Source of the DNA: Haematococcus lacustris
Lineage: Eukaryota > Chlorophyta > Chlorophyceae > Chlamydomonadales > Haematococcaceae
DNA length: 64,000 bases
Direction of reading: 5' to 3'
Assembly: GCA_030144725.1 (NCBI GenBank)
Contig: JASKMD010000030.1
Span: 6,062,502-6,126,501 of the forward strand
Within the stretch, counting starts at the first letter, position 1; every line of letters starts with the position of its first letter. Positions 36,081 to 46,959 of this stretch are shown in pieces. The translations under genes and the position numbers were made by a program. Below the pieces are notes generated by a model. That model ran no database searches. It worked only from the letters and a program-made list of their open reading frames with translations, and was not told where the DNA came from.

Positions 36081-36797
36081 GCCAACTTCACAAAAGCATC
36101 CCGGTTTCGCGCAGGGTTGATGCTGCTTCTACACGACTGCTTTGCTTCTATGCAACGCCCTGAGGTTTGTGTGCTGAGAAGTCGACGCCTACATGAATTA
36201 CTTCACTCTTCACAAAGGGTCTGCGTGTCATTAAGAGCTGTAGAAGCTGGTAGTAGACACGGAGGTGAACACACTAGATAGGCGGGAGCTGGAGCGTACT
36301 AGGTAGTACTAGCAGCAGCCATTACAATGATGGACTGCTACCATGCACGGATACAAGATGAGGTGGAACACAGTGTCCGGGGGGCATGGCAGAGTTGTCC
36401 TTGATGCGCTATGGGCGACCCAAGCAGCTGGTGGTCTGTACACAGCCCCTTAACACCATCCTGAGTGGTCCGACTCAAATGGAGGCCCTGGTGAGGGACG
36501 AGGGGGGCTGCTACCATACTACCCCCATGCCGGGCCGGCTTGGGTAATGTGGGACTAAACTAAACTGATATCGGCGCATATGAGGCCGGGACGGCCGGGT
36601 AACCTGCACGGGCATACACTTGTGTCTAGTCAATCATGCAAGTGCATGCATGGCTCCCCTGTCCGACCCGACAGCCTTTGCTACGACGTCTGCACTTGGC
36701 AGTGATTGACGGAAGGAGATGGGACGACAACAAAACCGATAGGCTGTTCGCTTCCCCACCGTTGACCGCCATAGCACAGCCTCGTACACGCTGAGCA
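36081..36797. promoter_or_regulatory. Divergent intergenic region
   Basis: About 720 bases separate the divergent starts of the long minus-strand gene (36080) and the RING gene (36798 or 36821). It probably holds both promoters. No specific element was identified. Confidence 0.45.
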
Positions 36798-36820
36798 ATG
36801 GCGGGTTTGGACACGTGCAG

Positions 36821-39800
36821 ATGGCCATCGCGGTCACTGGGTAAGTATAGGCTGACTTGAACTCGCGCTTGACCTCGGGCGCTGTGCATCAGTCAGTGCA
36901 CCACACTGCAAGCCATGTTAACATCTTTGTGCGAAATGTAGAGGGGGAGGGCGACGATGTCCAGGGTGCGCACCCAGGCCGCCGACCCCGTGCTGATACC
37001 GTGACGCCCGCGACCAGCGCCAGGTGCGGGTGCCTCCAGGCCACTGCTTTGCAACACTGTGGCCGGGCCTCGCGTACTGTTGTGGTCTTGCCCGCGTTCT
37101 GCAGACCGAAGAAAAGAATCGACAGCTACGAGTGCCAGGACAAGGAGAACACTGCGCCTCTACAGGCCGGTGTATCCAATGTCAAGGCGACTGCAGCGAA
37201 GGTCACGCCGTCCCGGTGCGTCTGGGGCCGTGTTCCTTCACCAGGAGGGGTTGGGGGTCACCAGGAGGAGCAGGGGGTGGCTGACGAGTGGGTACTGCCC
37301 CCGCTGCTGCAGGCTTGACAGGATCAATGATCTCAAAGAAGAGCTGACATGCTCAATTTGCTTGGAACTATGCACTAGACCTTGCACGGTCCCATGTGGT
37401 GAGTCCGGTTGACCATGCCAGCTTCTTCACGGCAACGAACTATTCAACGTACAGCTTTTGTCACAGCCCATGACAGCCCTTCCTGCCAATACAGCGTCCA
37501 ATGTTGCAGCAGATGCAGTCACAATGCACATGCACAGCATATGCACAAGGTCATACCCTTGGCTGTTTCGCAACCAGATGAGAGGATATTGTGCATGGAT
37601 GCTGGCACAGCCCTCTGCAGCAACCACACCTCAGTCCACCCTTACCATGGCTCCCTGCAGGTCATTGCTTCTGTCGCAGCTGCCTCCGTAAGTGCCTGAA
37701 GCACAGTGCAAACTGCCCAAAGTGCCGTGACCCCCTGCCATCAGGTAAGCTCTGCAAGTTGCACCACCACACACAACGTTGCTTGCCTGAATAGGGTGAG
37801 TATGTTTACTGCCCACCAAGTGTGTTGGGTTTGCGTGTGCAGGCTTCCCGCTTAAGATCAACACTGCTCTCTGGAACACCATCCAGCTGCTGTTCCCCAG
37901 CACTGTGCAGAATGCATGCGCTAACCCTGCAACGCCCGAGGCAGTACTGCAAGCGGCGCTGGACCTCATGCCAGCGGCAATGCCAGCTGCTGCACTGCGA
38001 ACTCACCTTCCAGAAAGCCTCGCCAACCCCTTCCGCCAGCCTCGTGCTGCTGGGGTGGCATCTCAAGCCAGGCATGCCGTACCAGCCATGTCACACATGT
38101 GGCAGCCAGAGATGGCCCTTCAACCTCGTGGCGTCACCGGCAATGGCCTGGCCAGTGCGGCTGGTAGCGGTGCCTTTGTCGGGACAGGTGCTGGGGGTGC
38201 AGGGCTGACACAGGGTGCAGCAGCTAGAAACGGGAGTGTGGAGCAATACCCGCCCCCCTCTCGCTTGGAATCCCTGCTTCACACAGTACAATTTCCCACT
38301 GTGCGACAGACCCTCACCCAGCCTGCCACCCAGCGCCAACCCAGGCTGCTGCATCACCAGACCGACAGCAGTCAGCCTGCCAACATGAACAACCCCTTTG
38401 CACGGCAGGCCAGCATTGCCTCCCAGCGCCCTCTGATGCAGCCTGGTCCCAGCGCTGACACTCTTCAGCAGCTGCCGGGCCATAGGCTCGACGAGGACCT
38501 TCCAGCCACCCTCCGAATGCAGCCAGACCCTGAGGTGATCGAGCTGAGCAGTGATGCTGAGCAGGGCAGCGAAAGTGACAGTGAGCATGATGGTTACACA
38601 ACTGCCTCAGACAGTGGCTCAGAGGGCTCAGAAGCCCGCCCTGACGACGATGACCTCGGGCTGGGCAGGACCATTCGGCGGCTCACAGACATGTCCCTGC
38701 AAGTCACCCCAGCCCCAGGCAGCACCTTGAGGCAGACTTCAGCCAGGGCTATGGCAGGCCTGCTGCCGCAGTCCACCCCAGGCGTCCCAGTGACCCCCCT
38801 GGCCCTGCACACCCAGCTGGCCCATGTGGCTCATCAGCCCCAGGATGCCAGCCCGCAGTTCATGGTCCCCGCCACGTCTGGCAGCCACTTGCTGGGCTGG
38901 CAGCCAGGGGCTGACTCCGCCAGCTCTGATGAGGACATGGTGCCTGGCACCACCCAGGGCCTGGCAGAGGCTGCAGCCAGCATTGGCCGCCAGGCACGCT
39001 CCCCCTTCAGCCCTGTGCTGCAGCTGCTGGCCAGCACCATGGCCATGGGCAGCAACGCACGGCCCAGCACCAGCCACGTGTTAGCATCGCCACTGTGGCA
39101 GAACGCCCATGGCACAGCGGGAGCACCCCTGACCCTGGCCGCAGTGCCAGAGGTGTACCTGCAGCCTGAGCACCTGCCCGACACCAGCTCGGATCAGTCA
39201 TGCCACAGGGCACACCAGCCCCGCCAGGCCACAAGGACTCCCTCTGCCTCCACTCCCATGCACAGCAGCCGACGCACCTCCCGCAGTGGCACTCACTCGC
39301 CCCAGCTGCTGGCAGCTAACGACCTCCACCACCACCTGCGCGACCAGCATGACCCACCGTACCAAGCAGCCAGGGTGGCTGATGACCCACCTCCAGCTGA
39401 ACACCAGTTGCCTGCAAGCCCCCAGCCCGACCCACTATCTCCCACAGGCCTGGGTACACTTGCAGCCAGTGCATTCACCCCCATGGTTCAGAGTATGCAA
39501 GCAGCAGGCGAGGTAGCAGCTCAAGGCACCCCCTCCAGTGCCGCTGGCGCAGCCACTGCTCACCCAGCAGGTCAGGAGGTGGTGTCTGCTGCACCGGCAC
39601 TAAGCAGCAGCCAGGAGTGGGAAGGCGCTGGCCTGCCATGCAGATCTGCAGCTGGCTATGCCGCGTGGCGGTGCCAGAGTGCTGCCTCCGCACTGCCGTC
39701 CCAACTGGGTGACAGCGACAGCAGCGGCAGCTTAGAGATTGTTGAAGGTGACGAGGGCGGGGCAGGCAGGCAGTGGGCTGCACGAGCTCCGCAGTGGCTG

Positions 39801-40766
39801 CTCCGCCCCACCCACCTCCCTGCCAGCTCCTCCCTGGCTGCGAACAGGCGCCGCTCACGTGGCATGCCAACATGCCCCCCACCTCCCGTACCAGCTGCTG
39901 CTGCTGCCGAACCGTCCAAGTCAGTCTGTCATGGAGGGTGCCTGACTCAGGAGCTGGGCAGCTGGGGTGCGACAGCAGCAGCGCTTGTGGAGAGTTTGGA
40001 GCATGATGACATGATAGGCAGCATGGGCCAGTTGTCCATGTGCAGCGACCCCTCTCAACCCACACCTGCCGTGCAAGTCTTTGGTGACACCATCGCAGCT
40101 GCAGGCACAGGCCAACAGCGCCAGGCCCTGCTGCGTGCCGCTCGCGCCCGTACTGCAGCAGCAGGGGCAGAAGGAGGGTCAGCCGCAGGGGAACAGCCTA
40201 GGCTGGCTGCTGCAGCCAGCTTGCAAGGCATCAGGCCACCCAACCCACCCCTTGCCGAGCATCAACTCCATTCTGGTACCAGTGCTGTGCCGGCAAGTGC
40301 AGAGGGTGCACAGCAGCGGGGTCCACCTGCTCCCTCAGGGCTGACAGTGGCAGTGGCAGCAGCAGGTCCTGACCAAGAGGCTAGGCGCAGTCCTGAGGGC
40401 ACAGCGGCAGACATGATCACTCTGCTCTCCTCCTCCTCAGATGATTTGAGTGAGCAGCTGCCCACACGCAGCCGACGCAGCCAGCGAGGCAGCCAGGCAC
40501 GCAGGCAAGAGTTTCAACTCAGCACAGCTGCACAGCAGCAGGTGCCGCAGCAGCAGGCACAACAGCAGCAGGGGGTTCAACAAGAGCAAGCTGCAGGTCC
40601 TGGGGCAGCTCGCCAGGGCCGGGTCACACGCGCCTCCTTGCTCCAAGGCCCAGAGGGGACAGCAGCAGCAGCAGCGACCTCGTTGCCAGCTGCTGTGGCA
40701 GGTGGTGCCCGAGGAAGAGTGGTGCCTGGTCTGCGGCGACCCAGGCAGGTTCTGCATCGTGGGTGA
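36821..40766 (+). CDS. RING-finger (C3HC4) protein, probable E3 ubiquitin ligase
   Basis: The RING domain would recruit an E2 enzyme for ubiquitin transfer. Exons in consistent phase: 36821-36840, 36913-37023, 37105-37215, 37313-37398, 37661-37744, 37843-40766; about 1111 aa. The RING spans two introns: CSICLELCTRPCTVPC, then GHCFCRSCLRKCLKHSANCP and KCRDPL, giving all eight zinc ligands. A KEN motif (ECQDKENTAPLQ) precedes it, a possible APC/C degron. The remaining 900 residues are low-complexity Ser/Pro/Gln/Ala with acidic-serine patches (EVIELSSDAEQGSESDSEHD), resembling SUMO-interacting motifs. The start is uncertain: ATG 36798 with a different acceptor also stays in frame. The C-terminus may be longer by splicing, because an overlapping frame at about 40706-40797 reads EEEWCLVCGDPGRFC. 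Confidence 0.8.
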
Positions 40767-41477
40767 TGTTGCGTTGCAGTCGCTGACACTAACATGAGCA
40801 GGGGTAGGCGTTGTGGGGGAGGGTGACACTAGCCAGGGCTAACCTGGCTGGCTGGGAGGCGCACCTGTTTTGAGACTGAGCTGCAGTTCCATGGGGCTCT
40901 TGGACCTTTTTGGCTGGATGAACGCAGTCTCATTGCTCAATCGCGTGGTGCCCGGTCAAGATAATGCTGCTGATGATGATGATGATGACGACGATGCTCC
41001 TGCTGCAGCTGATGATGATGCTGGTGCTGATGCTGCTGATGGCTTACACCGCATGAGCCATGAGGGTTCTTGGTAGGCCTCGTTGACATGGAGTTCCTTG
41101 TTCTTGCTTTTTGGAGTGTGAGGTTTTGAACAGTGTGAAAGGAGTGCCCGGATTTACAGTGGGCAGCGCAACACTTGAAGCTGAACAGCGTGCAGAGGAG
41201 GGTGTTAGAGCGGACACTTGTGCCATGCGAGGTACACACCGCTGAGCCGCTATCCTGGTATTGCTGCTGGGCATGGAATTGGAAGTGTGCACCGTGGAAG
41301 TCTTGTAGCTACGGCTTGACGCACCAGGGCCCATCACCACCTGGCTGGCCAGCCTGTCATACCTGCCAGAGTGAGGGTTGGGAGCATGCAGGTCGAGGGT
41401 CTGGACAGTCACTAGGGATGCTGGCATGCAGTTTCAGCCTGGCGCCACCTCAGCTCCAACTCAGCAGCCCATAGCGC
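40767..41477. other. 3' flank of the RING gene with an acidic ORF
   Basis: An open frame at 40870-41076 (+) reads through a run of eight Asp codons and ends HRMSHEGSW before a stop. It could be a last exon of the RING gene or chance from a GAT/GAC repeat at 40970-41040. Nothing else was recognised. Confidence 0.35.
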
Positions 41478-41575
41478 CTGACAAACAAAACTCATCCCAC
41501 ATGGAACAACATGTTTGCCTGTGGGTAATCTCGCTCAGCTACTCCATTCAAGGTGAAGCATCCTCGGTCGTACCC
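41478..41575 (+). repeat. Dispersed ~90-bp repeat, copy 2
   Basis: Homologous to 15085-15175 in the same orientation; ends about 37 bases before the left terminal repeat of the 41612-43865 element. Confidence 0.85.
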
Positions 41576-41611
41576 TTGATGACTGCCAGCCTCACACCGA
41601 TGGCTCTTTAG

Positions 41612-43865
41612 CGTCGGACATTTTCCCCCGGGTCATCGAAACCTGTCGATTTTTGCAAAATCGATGGGGTCATCGAAAGGGGATCGATTGCGATCGAAGG
41701 CGGTCGAAGCTGATCGAAATATGTCGAGCGACCGATGGGTGGCCGCCAGAGACTCCCCCCGGGTCATCGAAACCCGCAAAATCGATGGGGTCATCGAAAT
41801 AGGGTCGATTGCGGTCGAAACTGGTTAAAAGCTGCCGACCGAAGGGCAGCGACGGGCGAAGGGCCGAAGGGCACCAGGCATCCCAACCATCATAACATCA
41901 TAACATCATATTGAGGCAACGTATTGAACACACTAGAGGTGGTGCAAACCCAGCAGGCCATCTATATAACACGGATTTATGTTCTTCAGGTTGCATGCAG
42001 GTTTCGCAATGGAAGCGAAGGAAGCGAAGGAATCGCGAAGGACAGCACACAGTAGCGTGGATGAGCTAGCAGCCAGGATGAGCTAGCAGCCAGGAGCAGC
42101 CAGCACGGCGGACCAAACACGCCACAGTGATAGAAGGCATGCGACCAGGTCGAGCGAAAGGAGCAAGAGGCAGCGAGGAGAAAGAATGGGAAGCCAGGGA
42201 AGCCAGGGAAAGGTGCGAGGTGGCGCTCATCGATTTTGTGCCTTGTAGGCGAAGAAGAATGGCCTTGGAGTGCCTTGTATGCGAAGAAGAAATGCAGTAG
42301 AAGAGAAGTAAGAAGATTTCTCCGGCAGAACGTCCGCCTGGAGCGCGGCCTGCTTCCACAACTTATGCCAAGTAGCACGGGGAAGGTGCGATGATCATCA
42401 AGAAATAGCAATTGGTAAAGAATGTGTGGCATGGGTTGCTTGCAGGTGAAGTGGATTGGAGAACTGGTGAACTGAAGGATCCTGGAGCGCAGGTGAACTG
42501 AAGGAGCCTGGAGCGCAGGACCAGTCGTAAGCTGGAAGGTATGAAGTGCAGCCAAGGGAAGCAGCTTGGCAGAGCAGCCAAGAGCAGCCAGAAGCGGTTA
42601 GCCTGGAGCGGGCAGCCTGGAGCCTACCCTATCCCCTTGGCCCCTTGGCCCCTTTACCCTAACCCCTTGGCCCCTTTACCCTAACCCTACCCTATCCCAT
42701 CACCAACACCTCCAAGTCTCCTACACCCCCACTTCCCCCCTCCCCCTCACTTTCCCCCGACATCGAAGTCCCTTCCCTACCCTACCCAGCAGCCAGGAGG
42801 AAGCCCCCTCTTGTCCCTCTTCTCCCCGCCCAATCTTATTCCTCTTCTCCCTCTCCTGCCTGCCCTCTCTTCCCCCCCTTCTCCCTCTTCTCCCTAACCC
42901 CTATAAGAAGTGGCTAACCACCTGCCGGTAAGTAGCTGACGCCCAGCCCAGCCCAGCCCAGCTGGCCTCCTGCCCCTTGGCCTCTTCCTCCGTCCCTCTC
43001 CTGTCCCACCACCACCACCTCCAAGTCCGCAACCCCGTCTCCCCCCACCCCAGCGGGCAGCCTGGAGCGGGCAGCCTACGCTAGCGCTAGTAGTAGCAGC
43101 CAACACAGCCCTCACTAGCCATGCCAAATCAGTCACCCCACCCGCCTCTCCCACTCACCCGCCTCCTCCATACTAGTAACATACACTACCCACCCAGGTC
43201 ACAGACGTACACTACAACATTGATTAGAAATTGTTGCAATACCATGGCTGTAGTGCTTTGCATGGGTGCAAGACATGCGGCATGGCTGACTGCATGGCAT
43301 GGCATGCTTGTTTCTTGCAGGTCACCTCCTTGTTCTTGTCTGGGTCCCAACCCACCCCTTCAGCATTGGCACAGATGAAGTCCAGCCAACAGCGGAACAT
43401 AGCTGAGCCCACAGGGCGCACCTGATAAGTACGAGGGCACTAGTGCCACTTTGCGTGGCATGCCTAGCAAACTTTGTGTCCTACCATGCACAGTGTCACG
43501 GCAGCAAGCCTAGTGTTCTGTATGCAGGCTTGGTGCTTTGGTGGTAGGCCTTGTACTTTGGCAGAGGGTCTTGTGCTCTGGCCGTGAGCCAATGTAACAT
43601 CGATGAGTTTCCTGCATCGATCCCCCATCGAATCGATGGATGGAACCGACTCGAAACATGCCTCGAACATGCCCCGAACATGCCTAGAATATGCCTCGAA
43701 TATGCATAAAACATGCCTCGAACATGCCTCGAAATCACAAAAATCGATACCCCCATCGAATCGACAGCTTACCCCATCGAAAGACTGGGCCGATATCAGT
43801 CGGCGTCGATCCCCCTATTCGGTCCGCAATCGAGGCGGGATCGATGGGGGGGAAAATGTCCGACG
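41612..43865. mobile_element. 2.25-kb inverted-repeat element with ATCGA-rich ends
   Basis: Perfect 18-bp terminal inverted repeats: CGTCGGACATTTTCCCCC at 41612-41629 and its complement at 43848-43865. Both subterminal zones (41630-41835 and 43595-43850) are packed with ATCGA/TCGAT motifs such as GTCATCGAAA and AATCGATGGGG. The right zone also has degenerate CGAACATGCCT repeats (43655-43735). No transposase was recognised, so the element is probably non-autonomous. A convincing target duplication is not visible; TA lies next to both ends, one base away at the left. Confidence 0.8.
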
Positions 43866-46796
43866 TACCCCTATACCAATAAAAGTTACAAAAAATAAGA
43901 GCAAAATGAAACAGTAACAGCTTAATGCTTTGTAAACTGTGTAAACTACTAGGGCCTATGCATTGTTGTGGGCCCGGCCATCAATGCCCCGCCGCTACTC
44001 TGCACCCCGGTTCAGCCTGCCCTTGGGCAGCCGGTCATTGACCCGCTTGTAGCCCTGCTAATACTCCGTGCCAATGGCAGGCAGAGCGTCCAAGCCCTCA
44101 TCGCTGCACAGTTCTATGGGGCGCTGCATGGTCTCCCCAATGCGCTGCAAGTTCAGGCATCCATTGGTGTCCCAGTCCAGCTACCTGCCCCATCGGGGGG
44201 CCTGGAGTGGTGGGACTGAGCCAGGTGGGGCCTGGGCAGAGGGCTGGTCCTGGGCTGGGGCAGGGGGAGGGGGGGCCTGGGCAGGGGGAGAGGGGGCCTG
44301 GGCAGGGGGAGGGGGGTCCTGGGCAGGGGGGGGGGTCCTGGGCAGGGGGGCTGGGGGGTTCTGGGGAGGGGGAGGGGGGTTAGGCGGCACCTCATGGCAC
44401 AGGATTGCTGCCAGGCAGCACTGCTTGCTGCCCATGGTCATGCGCTTGTTGATCTCCGCCACAACAGTGTCAACTTGAGCTGGGCTGAGATCAGATCCAC
44501 AAGGCCACGCAGGGGAGCCTTGATGACCTGGCGCCGCTGGGCAACTACCTCCTTGTCACCCTGCCCCTTCCCTTCACCATCTTGCTGCCTACTGCCACTG
44601 GCACCTAAAGACACGGGACGGCACAGCACAAGCGCAGCAACTTATCGCGTGGTGCACACTGCGTCGCGTCATCAGGGGGACCTAGCCTTCCACCAAGCGC
44701 TGTGGCTTACCGGCTGCACCTTGTTTGGGGGAGACGGGGCGCTTGTGTTTCCTTTTCGGGGACATTACAGGGACTAAGCAACATTATCAAAGCCGCGTGG
44801 CCGTGTTGGGGGGTGCATCAGGTCGCCATCCAACCGGAGTGCCGGCAACGGGAGTGGGGCGGTAGTGATGACTATCACAAAGGAGGTGGCATCGGATACA
44901 GAAACATCCACCTGCTGAGGGCGGATCAGCGTAGTCTCCTGTCCTAATTGCGCAGCTGTTGGCATACTTGAGGATAAGCATGAGTGAGAGCAGGAGGAGC
45001 AGCAGAAGGGGGAGTAGCAAGCGACAGCAGCAGGGGGGCTGGAGGCACGGGTGAGGGTGCAGGCGTGGATGCGAGTGCAGCCACCAGCCAGCATGCCACC
45101 CTCGCTCGGCTCACCTCTCTTACTACTGAGGTGTAGGCCATCATACCCATTGGCACCACAATATCAGTTCAGGTGCCCGGGATGCAGGCCATCATACTTT
45201 CGCCCATTGACACAGCAAAGACGCACACTGAGCCACGGCCGTCAAACGTTTGAATGCATTGCCAGCATCGCAGCAGAGACAGTGCATCTGTAAACATGGG
45301 GGAGCGTGCCGGCATTGGATGCATGGTACTTGGCGCAGTTTGTGTAGGGTTACAGCACTCCTAGTACCAATTGGAAATGCCTGACCCAAATGCTGTGAAA
45401 TTGTGCCCCCCCGCCATCACAAGCTCTACTTCCATCAATGTTCCATTATTGACCTGCACTATGTACATCGCATGCATTCGTGCTGCTTCAAATTTGAAGC
45501 ACTGCATGAAGTAACAAGAAAGAGCACAGCACCCATCCAGTCCCTTAAACGCCCAATCCAGCACCTCCTCCCTCACTAGGGACTGAAGCTGCGGTGGCAA
45601 TCCAACTTGTTGGTTGTCCTATTCCAACCCTGGTCAGGTTCAGCAACTCCACTAGTGCACAAGTACTACTACTCATCTCAACAGGTACAACTGCATTGCC
45701 CACTCATTCAATCGAGTGCCCTGCACTTCCATATGTGTAAGGACCACAGTGCTAATCTGCTGACTGCCTTGTAGCAATGCCATGTAACAAACACCGTGGA
45801 TGATGTCAATGTCAACCATGATGATAGAAGTTGTTGGCGCTTCAGGCACTGTTTGTATGACTGTTGACCACCAGTTCAGGCGTCACCCACTGAGAAGCAT
45901 GACTTATGATGTGTAATTGCATGGTGAAATCTGTGCTTAAGCTTTGAATGCTTTAATGCTCATGTGACGAAGCCACAGCTGCTGTTCCCTGTGATGCTGT
46001 TGCTGTGTTGTTCCGCCCATCACCCTATCCACTTTTCCCTATGGCTACTATGGCCATGCTTGCATGCGATGAACATGCAGGCTGCATGCCTCATAATGTG
46101 ATGTACCACACTGGCATGCATACATGCATCCCTACCTGCCTGCCATCATCGCTGTTGCTGTTGCTGCGGCTGCCTGGCATGAGTTTGGCGCGTGTCCAAG
46201 TCGATGCTTAGTAGCAGTGAGGGCATCAAAGAGCTGTATGATAGTGGCAGTGGGCACCAAGGGACTGGGCCAGAGACCGTGAGCTGCGCATCTAACCTGA
46301 ACTTGACCACAATCCCTTTCCACGTCACCAACACATGCACTTCAAGCCATCGGCACCTCTGTGCCACTGCAACCTAAGCCATCTGCCGCAGCCTTAAGGG
46401 ACAGCTTAGGGCAACTCTTGTGTGGGTCCATTCAGTGTTGGAGTGAGAGGCGGGCGAGGCAGGCAGGAGGCACAGGCGGCACGGGGAGACTGGTACTGCA
46501 CAACCCGGCCATTGAGGTCCGGTGTGGCTTTCCCTTGCTCTTCCCAGCCCCAGCCCCAGCCCCAGCCCCAGCCCCAGAGCCCCATGTGTCCTCCTTCCTC
46601 CTTCCTGCTTCCCTCCCTCCCTGCCTCCCTCCCTCACCCACCAGTCAGCTGTCTGACCCTTGGGCACCAGTGCCCACAAGGACCAGCACTGACGCATAGC
46701 ACTTCAGTCCACAGCCCTCGTGCAGTCAGGAGCGGTATGGAACCTGGCTGGCTCCTGACGCTGCAACCATAGTCGTTGGCAGCCATATACCGCCTC
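43866..46796. other. Region with scattered ORFs and one weak gene
   Basis: Apart from the weak gene at 44181-44765, only isolated open frames occur. One on the minus strand at 45600-45361 has protein-like composition (DWAFKGLDGCCALSCYFMQC) but no recognised family or splice context. A short (CAGCCC)n tract lies at 46543-46580. Confidence 0.35.
44181..44765 (-). pseudogene. Small basic-N-terminal ORF, apparently frameshifted
   Basis: Exon 44765-44711 starts with ATG and reads KRKHKRPVSPKQGAA, a nuclear-localisation-like cluster, before a GTAAGC donor. It joins in phase to 44604-44438 (KAPLRGLVDLISAQ, then a stop). In an overlapping frame the sequence continues as VDTVVAEINKRMTMGSKQCC followed by a long Pro/Gln tail that stops at 44181. 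The change of frame near 44475 suggests a one-base indel or an unrecognised intron. Not assigned to a family. Confidence 0.35.
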
Positions 46797-46799
46797 AGG

Positions 46800-46906
46800 C
46801 AGCCCCCTGGGCCCCACCAGCAGCTTCCTGCCTCTCATGCCCCTGGGCCCCACCAGCAGCTTCCTGCCTCTCATGCCCCTGGGCCCCGCCAGCAGCTGTC
46901 TACCTC
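46800..46906. repeat. 36-bp tandem repeat, three copies
   Basis: Unit starting CCCCTGGGCCCCACCAGCAG and continuing CTTCCTGCCTCTCATG; the third copy is diverged. Confidence 0.9.
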
Positions 46907-46959
46907 CCCCGCAACCTCCTGTCCCACAGCCCCAGCAGCCGCTGTCTGCTCAGCAATCT

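Noticed and set aside
42600..42720. Telomere-like CCCTAACCCC cluster inside the ATCGA element
   Set aside because: Short and mixed with CCTTGGCCC units; more likely simple-sequence expansion than a telomere remnant.
43968..44219. Plus-strand 83-codon frame with hydrophobic composition
   Set aside because: No motif, no splice context, and it borders the Pro-rich tail of the minus-strand ORF.
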